A stretch of DNA of 64,000 nt from Brachionus manjavacas (lineage: Eukaryota; Rotifera; Eurotatoria; Ploima; Brachionidae), in NCBI GenBank assembly GCA_019054805.1, contig JAHQIY010000006.1, positions 2,356,001 through 2,420,000 on the forward strand, given 5' to 3'. Positions 1 to 12,014 of this stretch are shown piece after piece. The position numbers were made by a program, and so were the translations under genes. The notes beneath the pieces were generated by a model. The model made no database searches. It was not told where the DNA came from and saw only the letters and a program-made list of their open reading frames with translations. How positions within the stretch are numbered: the stretch's first letter is position 1; each line of letters starts with the position of its first letter.

Positions 1-323
1 GAATACTTGCGAGTATATAACAATCGATAGCCCTGAACCTCTTCAACAAGAATTATTTAATTATTCCTGTTTGGTATTTTTTTGATGACATTTTTATACA
101 TTTTTAAAAAGCAAAATATTTTTTATCATAAAAACTGATTTTTTTAATTGTGTGGCAATGCTAATCCCATCTAGTTTATTACAAAAAGTATTTTTTCTGA
201 AAGAGCATCTAATTCTACATAATAAAAATCAAAATCTTTTTTAATACTACCAATCTTTTCATGAATTACAGAGAGCCAAAGGCAACCAATTCTCAACACA
301 ATTAATTAATTTTTTTACTTAAC

Positions 324-404
324 AAAGAACGATTTCCAGCTTGGATTGACATCTTCATCATCTCTATTGACTTCTTGGACTTCTACGGCATCATTTTCTT
401 CCAT
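324..404 (-). CDS. Possible first coding exon of a divergent gene
   Basis: On the minus strand an ATG at 404 opens 27 codons rich in Glu, Asp and Val, ending in a Trp-Lys-Ser-Phe-Phe stretch, followed by a plausible donor (GTTAAG) at 323-318; without splicing it would stop two codons later. Base composition is clearly higher in G+C than the surrounding DNA, and the position just upstream of TRIM37 on the opposite strand suits a divergent promoter. A continuation may lie at about positions 1-45, where an acceptor-like AAG is followed by an open frame running off the window edge. I do not recognise the protein. It could be a chance ORF. Confidence 0.35.
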
Positions 405-816
405 TTTCGCAATTTAATTTTTTAAAAAGTTGAGCAGAGATGTCTTAAAAGTTTCATTATTATCTCTTTATTTTCTACATTCGTTTAGATGATATGTCCA
501 AATAATTGTAATTATAAAGTAGCTAGGGTGATATCTTTAGTAATTGCAAATTATTGCAATTCATTAATATTAAACTTAAATAACTAAATTTTAGAAAATT
601 ATTTGTTATTTGGAAAGTTTTTGTCTAAACTTTCAATTTTTCCATTAAATTTAGAAAAAATAATTTTAGTCAAAAATTTGAAATAGAAAATTTGATCAAT
701 TATTCAAAATTTGTTCCTCCTAAAAATCATATTTAAAAACCTTTTTTTTAAAATCAAATAAACTTTATTAATAAAAATTGATAGAATTTTAAATATAATT
801 TTGTTTTAATTTATAG
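405..816. other. AT-rich gap before TRIM37 exon; no gene seen
   Basis: Mostly A/T runs. It probably holds the intron that precedes the first visible TRIM37 exon and perhaps the shared upstream region of the divergent exon at 324-404. The short 5' coding exon expected for TRIM37 could not be identified with confidence. Confidence 0.4.
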
Positions 817-3800
817 ACAATAGCCGAGGTATTCAAATGTTTTATTTGTATGGAAAAGTTGCGTAATGCTCGCCTGTGTCCCCATTGTTCAAAGTTGTGC
901 TGTTTTGCCTGCATATCTCGCTGGTTGACCGAGCAAAGAAGTCAATGTCCACATTGTCGCGCTCCTCTGCAAATAAGCGAGCTTGTCAACTGCCGATGGG
1001 CCGAAGAAATAACTCAAAAACTGGACACATTGCAGCAATCTGGAAGTTTTACCTTGGCAAAGCGCTCAAATAGACACGACAACGATCAAAACTACGACTT
1101 GACAAGCTCATCCAACCAATCTTCCCTCTCTGATTTCAACCTTCGAAAAGACAACCGCTGCGACATCCACAAAGCTGAAAAGCTTAGTGTCTATTGTTTA
1201 ACATGTAAAAAGTCGATTTGTCACCAATGTGCCTTGTTCGGAGGTACGCATACGTCTCACCAATTTAAACCCATTGATGAAGTATACGAATTTCACAAAG
1301 AGCAAATACAGGAGCAGATAAATCTTTTGAAAAAACGCCATGCCGAGCTAATTGGCCTGGTTCAGGACGTCGAGCGCAATATTGAGAGTGTCCGTGGCGC
1401 CAAAGACGAACGCGTTCGCGAAATCCGAAACGCAGTCGAGCTAATGGTGGCCAGACTTGAAAACCAACTCAAAAACAAAATTCTAACTCTAATGAACCAG
1501 CGAAACAAGCTAAGCCAAGAAACAGAGTCAATGGAAACAATGATTATCGATGTGGAACGCGAGCTCAGAACAAAGACCAAAAGCGAACTTATATCCAAGC
1601 AATTGGAAATTGTACAAAAATGCCAATTGTTGACATCCAGAAAACCAATGATATCTCTTTTGTCCTCGAATTCGCTAAATGATTTTATCAGCGAAATAGT
1701 GCCACCATATGACTCGAGCACTTTTACCATTCACAATTTTAGTCAACTAAAACATCAAGCAGATCCAGTCTACTCGCCAGCATTGAATGTAAATGGACTT
1801 AGTTGGAGACTCAAGGTCTATCCGGACGGCAACGGAGTTGTCCGCGGAAATTATTTGTCTGTTTTTTTGGAACTTAGTGCCGGCCTCACTGAAACATCCA
1901 AATACGAGTACAGAGTCGAAATGATTCATCAGCAGAGCAAAGATTTGTCAAAGAGCATTGTGAGGGAGTTTGCCAGCGATTTCGAGGTTGGAGAATGCTG
2001 GGGTTATAACAGATTTTTTCGCCTCGATCTTCTTGCCACTGAGGGCTATTTGAACATTGAAAGAGACACTTTGATCTTGAGATTTCAGGTCAGGTCACCG
2101 ACTTTTTACCAAAAATGCCGCGATCAACAATGGTACATTCAGCATTTGGAATCGACACAGCAAAATTTTGTCTCTCAAGTAAACGAGCTGAGAGAGCGAC
2201 TGGCCATTGAGTTGTCACGTCAACAGCCCACCTCCACAAATACCAGCCAAGTATCTGGTGGCGCCAAAAAGAGTAAGAAAGAAGCCGAACAGTCGGTCCT
2301 GAATGACAATGATTCTGTGCTGCCCAAAACTGAGCTCAGCGATTTGAAAAAGATTAAGCCAAGCCTTTTCACTCTAGGCTCAATGGACTCCAAACCAAAG
2401 ACCCATTTGTCTGGTCAAGTTGAGCAAGAACATGATGATCCGAGAAAGGAGAAAAATTTTACCAGAAAAAGCTGTCAGACCAAGTATAAAAATGAACAAA
2501 ATAGAATCGCTGACCAGCGAGTCCGAATCAAGTGACTCGGACGGTGATATCGAGCAGACCAAGATTCTAAAGCCCGGATACAAAAACGAGGCCTTTGAGG
2601 AAAGTGATGATGAGGACGAGTTTGAAAAACAGGACGAATTAATATCCAACCCAAATTATTACAATGACATCATTGACCAATTGTGCAATAATGACACGGA
2701 CTCGGAATCAAGCGATGAGGAGGTCGTCAACTCGGAACAGGCCGGTGCGGCCAATATGAATGACAGCTTTGAGGAGTTGTTGGCTGAATTTTCAGACAGG
2801 GGACAAAATGTCAAAGAGGGAGACGAAAAAGATGTGGATGAGGAGAACATGTTTGCCGAAAATGATGTTGAGTTTTCTTTGCTAAATCAGACGGCTGGAT
2901 GCTCGAAGAGTTTGGATGGCGAGGAAAAACTCAAGGAAATAAAGAATCAACTTTCGGAAATTAAAATATCCACATCGAAACAGAGCGATACTGTTCAAAG
3001 TTCAATAATTAGCTCTAGTGATGACAAACGTAGCACCATTGTGGGCGAAAAGCCTGGTAAAGTTTGTTTGTTGAGAAAAAAGTCATCGCCAAGTCAGCTT
3101 AAGTCCAAGTCTGGTATTTCTAATGTTCTTGTGACAAAAAAAACTGAGGACGAAATAAAAAAAAGTCAATCAAAATTGTCCTCTTTGTCCAGCAGTGATT
3201 CAAACTCGAATATAAATGATTTAACACAGTATCCCATAAATGATGATGATGATTCCTTATTTGACACTAATTCTCCCGCCAATAATCCTAAGCAATCGAA
3301 AAAAAATTCATTTTTTTCGGTTATTATGTCATCTAATGGTAATTCTAATCAAGTGACTAGTAGTTCGAACAAGTCACCGACATCAAGGTACTTTTAATGT
3401 TTTTTTTTTTTAATTAAATTTGAGAATTAAAGAAATTCTATTTTTTGTTGAATTTTTCTTCAAATCTAATTAAAAAGATTTAAATTAAACTTTAAACTAA
3501 TTAAAATTATTTGATTTAAAAAAAATAATTATCAAAATTTAATTTTTATAATTGAACCGTAATTTTCGTTATTTAATAATAAAAAAAATTTGACTATAGA
3601 AAAGGAAAGATTATTATACAAATAAAATATTATGGTACAATTACAATTAAATTTTAATAATTTTAAAATTAAATATTATTTCAAATATTGATTTTTAATA
3701 ATCTTTAAACTAAATAAAATCTATAAATCTTTAAATAAACTTAAGATTTTTTTTGTCACATTATCTAAATTTTTTGCAAACAAATATCGCTTTTAATTTT

Positions 3801-5167
3801 TGTAGTTATATGTTTGAAAGTGTAAATTTAATTTTGAAAATTACTAATAAATTTTATTAAATTTGTTTTCAAAATATTTGAATTTAAATTAAATTTATTA
3901 TTTTATAATTTTTCTTTTTATTATGTATTTTTATATCCTAATACTAATATATGAGTAAAACTTCATCTTAAATGTTATCTTGTACTAAAGTTAGTATTAT
4001 TTTAGGCATTGCTATTAATACAGAGAAAATCCCTGATGTTTGGTCCGAGTTTGTTGGAAAGCTGCTTCTTTCTTATAGTCGCTATTAAAAATTGGACAAA
4101 ATATAGAATAATTTTTTTCAATTTAAATGGAAGGTACAATAATGATAATAATAAAAATAAATAAAAAGGTTATAGAATAAAGATGATTTTTAGCCATCGT
4201 TAAATGGAAAAATCCATTTTAAAATTTATTTGACAGAAAAAATAAAATTAAACATCGTGAACGTGAACCAAAATTTAAAAAATGGATTCTTTATTTTTAT
4301 AAATATTAATGCATTAAAAGTTAGACTTTAGTCCAACAAAAGTTTATCTCTTTAATCTAATTGCTTTAGTAGAAAAAAAAATAAAATTTAGAAACAAATA
4401 TAAACGATCATAGAAATCAAATCAATATTAAATTACCAAATTTTCTCTTCCTCTTTTTTCTACCAAAATGCCTATAAAAAATTATCTGGCATCAATAGTT
4501 ATATTAAATAGTTTTGGTACCCGGATATATGTTTCATGGATAATGCTTGACCCTGTTTGAGACTTCCTTTGCGGACGATCAAATAGTAGGCCTAGTTGAC
4601 TGTACAAAATTGAAGAATTTTTTTGCGAAATCTATTTTTTTATCAAAATAAATTAAAAGTTAACATTCAAAATTCAAAGATTTGATTTGAGCATTTTATT
4701 TTTTGGATAAAATTTCTAATATTTGACGATTTACTGAAACTTTTGAAATACTAAAACTTAGATAATTAAATAGATATTAAATAAATTACAAGAAATTCTC
4801 AAATTCATTTTAGTTTAAAAATCAAGTTGCTCTGATTACACAATTTTTAACTTAGATTTTGATTCTAAAATTGAATAATCAGAACAACTAAATTAAAAAT
4901 TGATTTTAAATAAAAACAATTTTTTTAGTAACGAAGAAAGCATTGATAAAAGCAGTATTAATAAACAAGACTGTAAGTATTTAAATAATTTTATTTTTAT
5001 TAACTAATTGTACTAACAGTTTTTTCAAAAATTGAAATTATTTTCTCTAATAATTTAAATGTTTTTCTTTTTAAGTAAAGCCCAAACTCGATATTTCATT
5101 AAGTAGGAATACAGTATTGAAACCCAGCATAATCCGAAAAAATAGCAACTCTACATACCGTATTTGA
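817..5167 (+). CDS. TRIM37: TRIM37 E3 ubiquitin ligase (5' exon not seen)
   Basis: TRIM37 is a RING E3 ubiquitin ligase of centrosomes, peroxisomes and chromatin. After an acceptor AG at 815-816 the frame enters the RING finger, whose first Cys pair lies at 838-849, upstream of the first in-frame ATG (850); so the true start is in a missing exon. Counting from 850: RING to about residue 55, B-box at 104-145, coiled coil to about 230, MATH domain at 288-420 with the family's very conserved segment at about 318-335. The reading frame then shifts. A 52-nt intron at 2414-2465 (GT..ttttaccAG) joins it in frame to an acidic, Ser-rich tail ending at donor 3388. Two small exons, 4929-4972 and 5076-5167, restore phase exactly and end at TGA 5165-5167. 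The alternative for the frame change at about 2.45 kb is an assembly indel. The tail is shorter than in vertebrates. Identity is very sure; the last exons are inferred from phase and splice sites. Confidence 0.93.
4563..4622 (+). pseudogene. Scrap of LINE reverse transcriptase in TRIM37 intron
   Basis: Within the 1.5-kb TRIM37 intron (3388-4928) a short open stretch reads Phe-Ala-Asp-Asp-Gln-Ile-Val, the pattern around the RT catalytic box C, in a small patch of less AT-rich sequence. Too short to assign to a family; a chance match is possible. The rest of the intron is AT-rich without recognisable content. Confidence 0.3.
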
Positions 5168-6361
5168 GTATTCAGATTTATTAAAACTAATGCTTAATTT
5201 ACTTAGCTAACTTATATACCCAAGCCTTTAAGATCAGATAACATTTTCTTTTCACCAGTTCACTAACATTGAAATAAAATTTTTATTAAAATTCTCATCA
5301 TTTTTTTTTAGTTCTAAAAATATTGGACAAATTTAACAAGAATGTACGAAACCAAGTAATTCTAAAGAAAAAAGAAGAAAATTCAAATTGATGAAACTTT
5401 GGAACCCTTGAAAAAATGAGCTTTATGCGACAAAAAAGATTGCTAAAATTGCATTTTTTAAACATGACTTTGTGTATATAAATAGCAATTAAAATCGGTT
5501 CAGTGCTAAATGTATTAAAAAGTATTTTGATTATTAAATTTATAAATAATTGATTGAATTTTTTCTTGAATTTAATAAATTTATTTTTTAATTGTTTTTA
5601 ATAATTATTCTCAAAATTAAATGAAACTAAAATAAAACCGAAAAAGCAATTCATCAAGTGCAAACAATGATGACTTCGAAAAAATGCTAAAAATTATTTT
5701 AATTAAATAATTTAATTATTTTAAATCTCGAATCGTTTCCGACCTAATATTTTACCCTTATTCTTTTTTTAAAATTTAATTTCAAATCTTAGAGCTACAT
5801 TAAGCATGGTATTGAAAACTATATATTAAAAAAAAATAATTTAAAATACTTTTTAGATAGTTTTTATTTAATTAGAAACTGCATTAATACCCGAATTTTG
5901 GATTTAAGAACATAGTTTTATAGGTTTTATTCCTTTATTTTAAGTTATGAGAATTATTTTGATATAATTTAAAAAATAAATGGTATTAAACATCACTTCA
6001 GAAGAACATTTCTAAAAAAGTCCATTGAGCAACTGGTTTTTATTTATTCTAACCCAAATGGCAGGCAATAATTTTGAAACTAGATAAAGAGCGTTCTAGT
6101 CGGAGAATACCGAAAAAATCTTACACGATGTATCCAAACTGCTCCGATCTTTTTTGTATCTGTTTTTACTTCCAAAAGTCTATACATCCAATTATTTCTT
6201 AACACACTACGGCTATTAATTATTATTTTCGAAAAGTAAGCCAGCTATTAACTTTAACTTACTTAGGTAATACACCTAAATAAGACTTGTTTTTAAGTCT
6301 TGACTTACATAAAACTTTTGCAGATATATTTTTTCCTTATTCGCTTCTTGTTGAGCATAGG
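5168..6361. other. AT-rich intergenic DNA, no gene seen
   Basis: No coding pattern. Around 6230-6310 there are short self-complementary AAGTCTTGACTTAC-like words that recall the ends of the hAT-type MITE at 53919-54393, but no element can be delimited. Confidence 0.5.
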
Positions 6362-6787
6362 ATTCCACTCAAGTCGATCCTTTTGCATTTATCCTTCCAA
6401 ATGCCATGTCCATTTCGGTCATCTCTTTTGTGATTGTTGACTTCAAGGTCAATGCTAGAAGTCCTTCTCGCTGTTATTTTGAGTTGTCCTTTAAAGGGCT
6501 CTGTTCGGGATACGTGCTCTTTTCATTCTAAAGACATGTCCAAGCTACCCTAATCTTTTAATCTTGATGCATTGACTCATTGATTCAGAATTCGTTCTTC
6601 TGTATAGTTCAGCATTTGACGATGTGTCAGGCCAGTGTATTTGGAGAATCCTACTTAGACTTCCAGTTTGAAAGGTCTTCAAACTTTTCCTTTCAGTCTC
6701 AGATTTTCCCAAAAATTCGCTCCCGTACACTTGTGTTGCTTCTACTACACTGTTGAATAGCTTAAGCTTCTTTAATGTAGCCGCCAC
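6362..6787 (-). pseudogene. Decayed LINE reverse transcriptase, C-terminal part
   Basis: The minus strand encodes the end of a non-LTR retrotransposon polymerase. There is a segment with the family pattern of a tyrosine-glycine (YG) box, a later Arg-Ile-Leu..Trp-Pro-Asp..Ser-Asn box, and then a Leu-Gly-His-Val-Phe-Arg-Met box (the common WLGHVLRM motif of RTE/CR1-like enzymes). The first 80 codons (6787-6545) are open; downstream the frame has several stops, yet the conserved boxes continue down to about 6362. No 5' part, tail or target duplication was found, so this is an old truncated copy. Confidence 0.75.
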
Positions 6788-6900
6788 AATAACTACATGA
6801 AACCGCTAAAAATTCACTTAAATATCAAGTCATTTTTTTAATAAAAATCAATATTTGAATTTTTTTCGTTCCATGCAGTTATTAAGGCGGCTGAATCTAT

Positions 6901-8780
6901 GGGTGCCGTCCTTTTTACTCTACCCTAAATATTCTAGGTAGAATAAAAGTAACCTTTTCAGACCCAAAAAAATATTGGGTCTATAAAAGTTACTTTTATT
7001 CTACCTAGAATATTATTCCCTAAAAATATGCCTCAATTAGTTTACGTGTTATCAATTCAGATATTATTGAGCCTTTTGAGATAAGTCATTTAAACGAAAA
7101 GCATAACGATGAATGTTTACCTAAACATGATAGTTATTTTGTAATTAAAGATTTTTTAAAAAATGTTCATACAAAATTAGAACAAAATATTACCAAGCCA
7201 ACTCAACAGATTTATGAAGAAGTGAAAGCTGCACATCACACAGTTTCAGATACAACGTTACCAGGTAACACTGAAGTAAAATCTGGATTAAAGAAAAAAA
7301 AAGCAAAAGTTGTTAAAACACCACAGTATTCTAGCATAGAATAGATAGTAATTAGAGATAAATTTACTTCAAATGGTACTGATTTGTTCTATTTTTTCGA
7401 TAATAATAAAAAAAATTGATCATTTGGGTTTGTATCACAGATTGGACTAAAATGTTTATCTGTGTCGCAGTTCTATAATGCTGATGGAACGTTTCATACT
7501 AAGACTAGATACATGGGTCAATTGTATGTGATTCATGCTTATTTTCCTGGGAAATAATATTTGGACGATAACACAGTTTGGGTTAAACGAATGATACCAT
7601 GTGCTTGGTTTTTCATGAAGAGGCGCAGGACAAAAGACTATAAGGAGATTCTGATCGCTTTAGTTGATGAACCAAATAGATATGGTTATGAATTAAAACC
7701 ATTGAATGTGATGATTGATTTTGAATTAGCTGCAAAGCGAGCGTTTGAATGTGTATTTATAGGTGTAAGAGTTAAAGGGTGCCTTTTTCACTTTGGTCAA
7801 ACATTATTTAAAAATCTGATGAGTGTTGTTTTAAAACAAGAATACATTGACAATTCGGATTTACAAAATTTATTCAAAAACATATTTTGCTTAGCTCTCA
7901 TTCCAATGCCTTCCGTTTACCCTGAATGTATTCGTACAATTTAAACTTTTAAATGAAATTTCTCCAAAATATCCAAATATTGGAGTCGATAGAGCCAATA
8001 AATTCTGGAAATATTTTATCAATACTTTTTTTGAGGGACAATTTCCATTACAAATGTGGAATCATTACGATAACGACCATGAAAGAACACAAAATCGTGT
8101 TGAAGGAGACAATAATAGAATGAAAATTTTTTGTGGGGCTGCCAATCCAAATATCGATAAAGCTCTGCGACTGTTAAAGCAATATGAAACTACTTCAAGT
8201 GATAAATATAACAACGCAAAAAAAATTTCAGCTAAACCTCCTCATATGAAGCCTGATCAACTCAAAAGAAATTCAAATTTTAAGCAGCTTAAAGATTTAT
8301 TAAATGAAGGCAGCATTACTTTAAAGGTCTATTTTGATCGTATAATCGACATTCACAAATTTGAACCAAAAAGAAAATATGTTGAAGAGTTAGCTGATAC
8401 TGATGAATCAGATGACGAAAGCGACGATGATGATGATAGTGAAACCACAGATTCCGACGAAGAAGAAGAAATTCCTCAAGCGACTGCCCCTTTACTAAGA
8501 ATTGGAACAACTTTAGCGTTAGTTGAAATTGATGATGTTGTAACACAAAAAGGTAAAAAGGAAACATGTAAAATATGCAATAAAGAGTTTGTTAGATTAA
8601 AGACACATATGACTAGAATTCATAAAAATTATGTATAAAAACTGATGAAATAACAACAATTAATTGATTAATTGAATAATTAATTTGAATAAAATATTTT
8701 CTATTAAATTACATTTGGTCTGAAAAGGTTACTTATATTCTACCTAGAATATTTAGGGTAGAGTAAAAAAATCCTCACCC
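6901..8780 (+). mobile_element. Mutator-like (MULE) DNA transposon, complete but dead
   Basis: The ends match as about 64-bp terminal inverted repeats (6901-6964 and 8717-8780), both containing the word ACTCTACCCTAAATATTCTA. The element is flanked by a perfect 8-bp target duplication, GAATCTAT, at 6893-6900 and 8781-8788. Just inside the left end, 6976-7011 repeats part of the terminal repeat in inverted orientation, so the left end can fold into a hairpin. The interior encodes a MULE-type transposase (7040-8638). TIRs longer than 50 bp and an 8-9 bp duplication are typical of Mutator-like elements. Confidence 0.9.
7040..8638 (+). pseudogene. MULE transposase, interrupted
   Basis: Reading across interruptions gives a MULE-family transposase: an N-terminal region preceding the catalytic domain, a DGTF box at about 7480, a long open piece at 7561-7944 holding the Asp-Phe-Glu plus Gly-Cys-Phe-His-Phe-Gln type signature, then 8054-8638 with the R-T-x-N-x-V-E-G box and an acidic stretch. 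It ends in a C2H2-like zinc finger (CKIC..H..H) just before the stop. At least three in-frame stops (about 7342, 7418 and 7556) and a frame break near 7920-8050 make it non-functional. The zinc finger at the very C-terminus is a lineage-specific detail; many MULE proteins carry theirs at the N-terminus. Confidence 0.82.
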
Positions 8781-8788
8781 GAATCTAT

Positions 8789-9372
8789 CTCATAAAATAA
8801 TTAGAAATGAATTTTTTTCAGATAAAAAATTTAAGTCAAGACAAAAGTCTTTTTAGAAAAATTTTTACAAAAAAATGACTTGAAATGTTTTTTAAGAAAA
8901 AAGTCTTTCGTCTTGACTTGACTTTGACTTTTAAACAATTCTAATTATCACAGATCATTTTGCCTTCTTTCTTCGGAATTTGATTATAAGATCCTTTAAC
9001 CAGTCGCCTGGTATGACTTCTTGAATTTACATGAATTACGTAATAATGGTAAATTCTAATGATAATGTCAACACTGAATTTCATCTTATTTTTTTCCAAA
9101 TCCATGTAAAAATTTTTCTGATACCACTTTTGGAAATTATTTTCGGTAAGAGTCTTAAATTTAGATTATCACTCTCTTTTTTGTACCTAGAAAAGACTAC
9201 TGAACACGACTTTTCAACTGATATCTTCATTTTCCATTAAATAACGGTTATTTTGACGTGTATAATTTTTCCGTCATTAATTTGACACGATAAATTAATC
9301 GACCCTAAATCTTGATCCTGAATCTTAATTTTTTTGTTTTTTATTATTTTTTTATTTCTTATTTCTTTTTTT
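8789..9372. other. AT-rich gap with a decayed palindromic repeat
   Basis: At 8833-8945 repeated AAGTC/GACTT words form an imperfect palindrome ending in GACTTTTAAACAATTCTAA, close to the terminal repeat of the hAT-type MITE at 53919-54393. Open frames here (for example 9031-9240) have no recognisable protein pattern. Confidence 0.4.
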
Positions 9373-9460
9373 GTTTTTTTTTAATTACAAAACAAGAAAA
9401 GAACTGAAAAAATAAAATAGAAGAGAAAAAAAAAAAAATTATGAGATAATAATATTATTT
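9373..9460 (+). repeat. Left copy of 88-bp duplication flanking a LINE
   Basis: Nearly identical to 10225-10313: a T-run, then TTAATTACAAAACAAGAAAA, AACTG, a long A-run and ATAATAATATTATT. The two copies sit directly on either side of the jockey-like LINE copy at 9461-10224, as an unusually long target-site duplication would. Confidence 0.75.
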
Positions 9461-10224
9461 TATATTTATTTTTTAAGTTTCTAGGTATTAAATTTGATTC
9501 TAAATTAAATTTAAATACACTGGTTGACGAAATAAAAGAACGTTGCAATACAAGGCTAAATCTAATTAAGATTCTGTCAAACAAAAAATGGGATCTTAAT
9601 CAAAAAACGTTTGGAAATCTTTATAAATCTTTAGTTGGTTCAATTCTAGACTATTCGTTTCCTTGGTTGAATTCATTTTCAGAAAATAATATCAAAAAGT
9701 TACAAGCAATTCAGAATACAGCAGTCAGATCTATCCTCAGATTAAAATATGAAACTCCCTCCAGAATCATGCATCAGGAGGCTTTTGATAAATTTAAATT
9801 ACCGACAGTCTCGAATCGACTTCTTGAGTTGAGTGAGAGATATGTTGGGACAGGACTGAGTAATTCCATTCCATTGGTTGTCAGACTGGTGGATGAATAC
9901 AAAGCGGGTTTCGAAATCAAGAAATATCGAATACCCGACTCCATTGTGTAATTGCTACCTTCCAATTTCCTCTTTTTTTCCTGAAACCTAAACTATGTAA
10001 ACCTGAATGACCTAAAACTCTCATTATCATATATCTATTTTTTATTCCAGGTTATTAATTCTTACAAACTTTATTCAAATTTTTATTTTTATTCTTTGAT
10101 TTTATTTTACTTAAATTTTTAATTTTTAATTTTACTTAGCTTAATTTTTTATTTTCTATTTTTACAGTTACTCGGTACAGTTAACAAATAAATAAAAATA
10201 ATAAATCAAAAGTTTTTTTTTTTT
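9461..10224 (+). mobile_element. 5'-truncated jockey-like LINE (copy A)
   Basis: Starts within the reverse transcriptase just after the position equivalent to 21655 of copy C and carries the C-terminal domain as an open frame from about 9476 to 9951, near-identical to copies B (12.0-13.8 kb) and C (21.1-22.1 kb). The 3' part contains the family's tail word CTCGGTACAG followed by an AACAAATAAATAAA run. About 14 bp of filler sits at the 5' junction. The protein is the distal part of a jockey-group polymerase; no catalytic motif is left. It is inserted in the 3' region of the CR1-like LINE that lies on the opposite strand. Confidence 0.82.
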
Positions 10225-10313
10225 GTTTTTTTTTTAATTACAAAACAAGAAAAGAACTGAAAATATAAAATAGTAGAGAAAAAAAAAAAAAACTTATGAA
10301 ATAATAATATTAT
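10225..10313 (+). repeat. Right copy of 88-bp duplication
   Basis: Second copy of the repeat at 9373-9460, differing at only a few bases. It joins directly to the CR1-like coding region on the minus strand, so it probably represents that element's 3' untranslated DNA, duplicated when the jockey-like copy A inserted. Confidence 0.75.
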
Positions 10314-11560
10314 TTTTCTTTTCAGCCTTCAATCTGCTTTCACACGGTTTGTTTCTAATTGAAGAAACAAATTTCGTAGCTCTGCCTTGAATCCTCTCAA
10401 GATTCTCACAATCCGACTTAAGAAATGGAGACCATACAGGCACAGCAAATTCCAAAAGAGGACGAACAAAAGTTAAATACAATGATCTTAATAACTTACA
10501 ATCAAAACGAGCGAATTATTTCCTGATGCGACCCAAAATTTGATTTGCTTTGTCAGTAGCCTCTATCACTTGATTTTTCCATTTAAGATTTGTATTGAAG
10601 ATAACTCCAAGATCTCTTTCGGTTTCAGACGTTGATAACTGTTTACCATTAATAAAATAAGTGAATTCTTTGTTTTTATGGCCGTAATGCATAACCACAC
10701 ATTTTGATGTGTTGAAGATTAGAAGCCAATCTTGAGTCCACTTGAAAATCAAATCTAAATCTGATTGTAGTTTCACTGCGCTTATTTCTGATACCGTTTG
10801 CAGGAATATTTTGGTATCATCTGCATACATTTTGACAACATTCTCTATTCCTTTTGGTAGATCATTGATATACAAAACGAACAATAGTGGACCAATGACT
10901 GACCCTTGTGGTACACCGCTAAAAATCTCAACCCAATCCGACAAAATTTCACCTTAAACAACTTGTTGTCTTCTATTTTTCAAGAAAGCTTTAATCCATT
11001 TTAGTGTCAGACCATCAAAGCCATACGCTTTCAATTGAGCAATTAGTGGTCTGTGCGGAACAGTATCAAATGCTTTCGCAAAATCTAGCAGAATTACATC
11101 AACAGGAAAACTTTTGTCTAGACTCAATGAGATGAAATCTAGAGTTTCCATAAGATTAGATGTACATGACTTTTTCCTGACAAATCCATGCTGTTCTTTA
11201 GATATAATATTGTTCTTATAAAGATAGTCTTCCATTTTGGTTCTTATTATGCTTTCCATTATTTTGCACGGAATTGATTTTTTAAACAATGGAGTAATAT
11301 TTGCTGATCTGAATTGTATTGGAAGCTGACTATTAGATAAAGACTTTCTGAAAATTAAAGTTAAAGGAACAACAAAGGCTTCTGCACAGTTTTTTAGCAA
11401 TAGCGGATGAATTCTTTTCAATTTTTTTCAATTTTATTCTCTTAATTATCTAATTTAATGTTGTTTTTAACTTTTATTGATTTATCACTTCTTCTCTAGA
11501 TAAAATATTTTCATGAAGAGGATTATTCTCCAGATTATGGTTCGTTTGCTTTAAGCATTC
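10294..11560 (-). mobile_element. CR1-like LINE fragment, reverse transcriptase
   Basis: A CR1/L2-group reverse transcriptase read from about 11560 down to 10294. Visible boxes: the IHPLLLK entry motif, DFAKAFDTV (box A), GVPQGSVIGPLLF (box B), YADD (box C), and a C-terminal connection region. It is broken by stops at 10953-10955 (a Gln codon in the sister copy at 43.3 kb) and near 10515, and it lacks about 15-20 residues between the ITPLFKK and CKIMESII boxes, where the conserved NYRPISL motif should lie. The same family occurs at 43182-44283, with high identity by eye. Confidence 0.85.
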
Positions 11561-12014
11561 AATTTGAATTTTCGTACAGCATAAAAATTTTTTATATATT
11601 ACCTTAGTAGACTATATTCTCTACTTTTACATTTATTATAAACCAAATCACCATTTTTCACAGCATTTATGTTTTCTACTGATTTATTTAATTTTTCGAT
11701 TAAATCAAGGTTTTAAACCACATTGATTGTCCTTTTGTCAGTGCTGTAGAATCTTTTATTAGAAGCAGAGCAATATTTGTCATTTAAATATAATTTAGAC
11801 AAATAAAACTCCCATGTATGCAGTTTGTTTTGTTAAATGGGAGAAAGCAATAGGAGTAATAGAGGTCAAAAAATAGGATTCATTTTATTAAAAAATAGGA
11901 TAATTGAAATTTTTTTTTTTAAAGTTTTAGTTTTTATTTAATATTAGACTAATAAATAAGAGGCAAAATTTCGATTGTTAAAGCCTAAAGCCCTTTGATT
12001 TTAAATAATTAGGA
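11561..12014. other. Gap between opposed LINE copies
   Basis: No clear gene. Part may be decayed 5' sequence of the CR1-like element on the minus strand (11560-11740 has short open stretches in that direction) but no diagnostic motif was seen. Confidence 0.35.

Noticed and set aside
1362..2850. Minus-strand open frames inside TRIM37 (1362-1730, 1747-1929, 2380-2649, 2659-2850)
   Set aside because: Antisense to well-conserved TRIM37 exons; hydrophobic or Ser-rich mirror translations with no motif.
3999..4090. Possible TRIM37 exon after acceptor TTTTAG at 3999-4004
   Set aside because: Joining it to donor 3388 gives a stop after three codons, while skipping it to 4929 keeps the frame.
9031..9240. 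69-codon frame
   Set aside because: Phe/Ile-rich translation of AT-rich DNA, no motif, no splice context.
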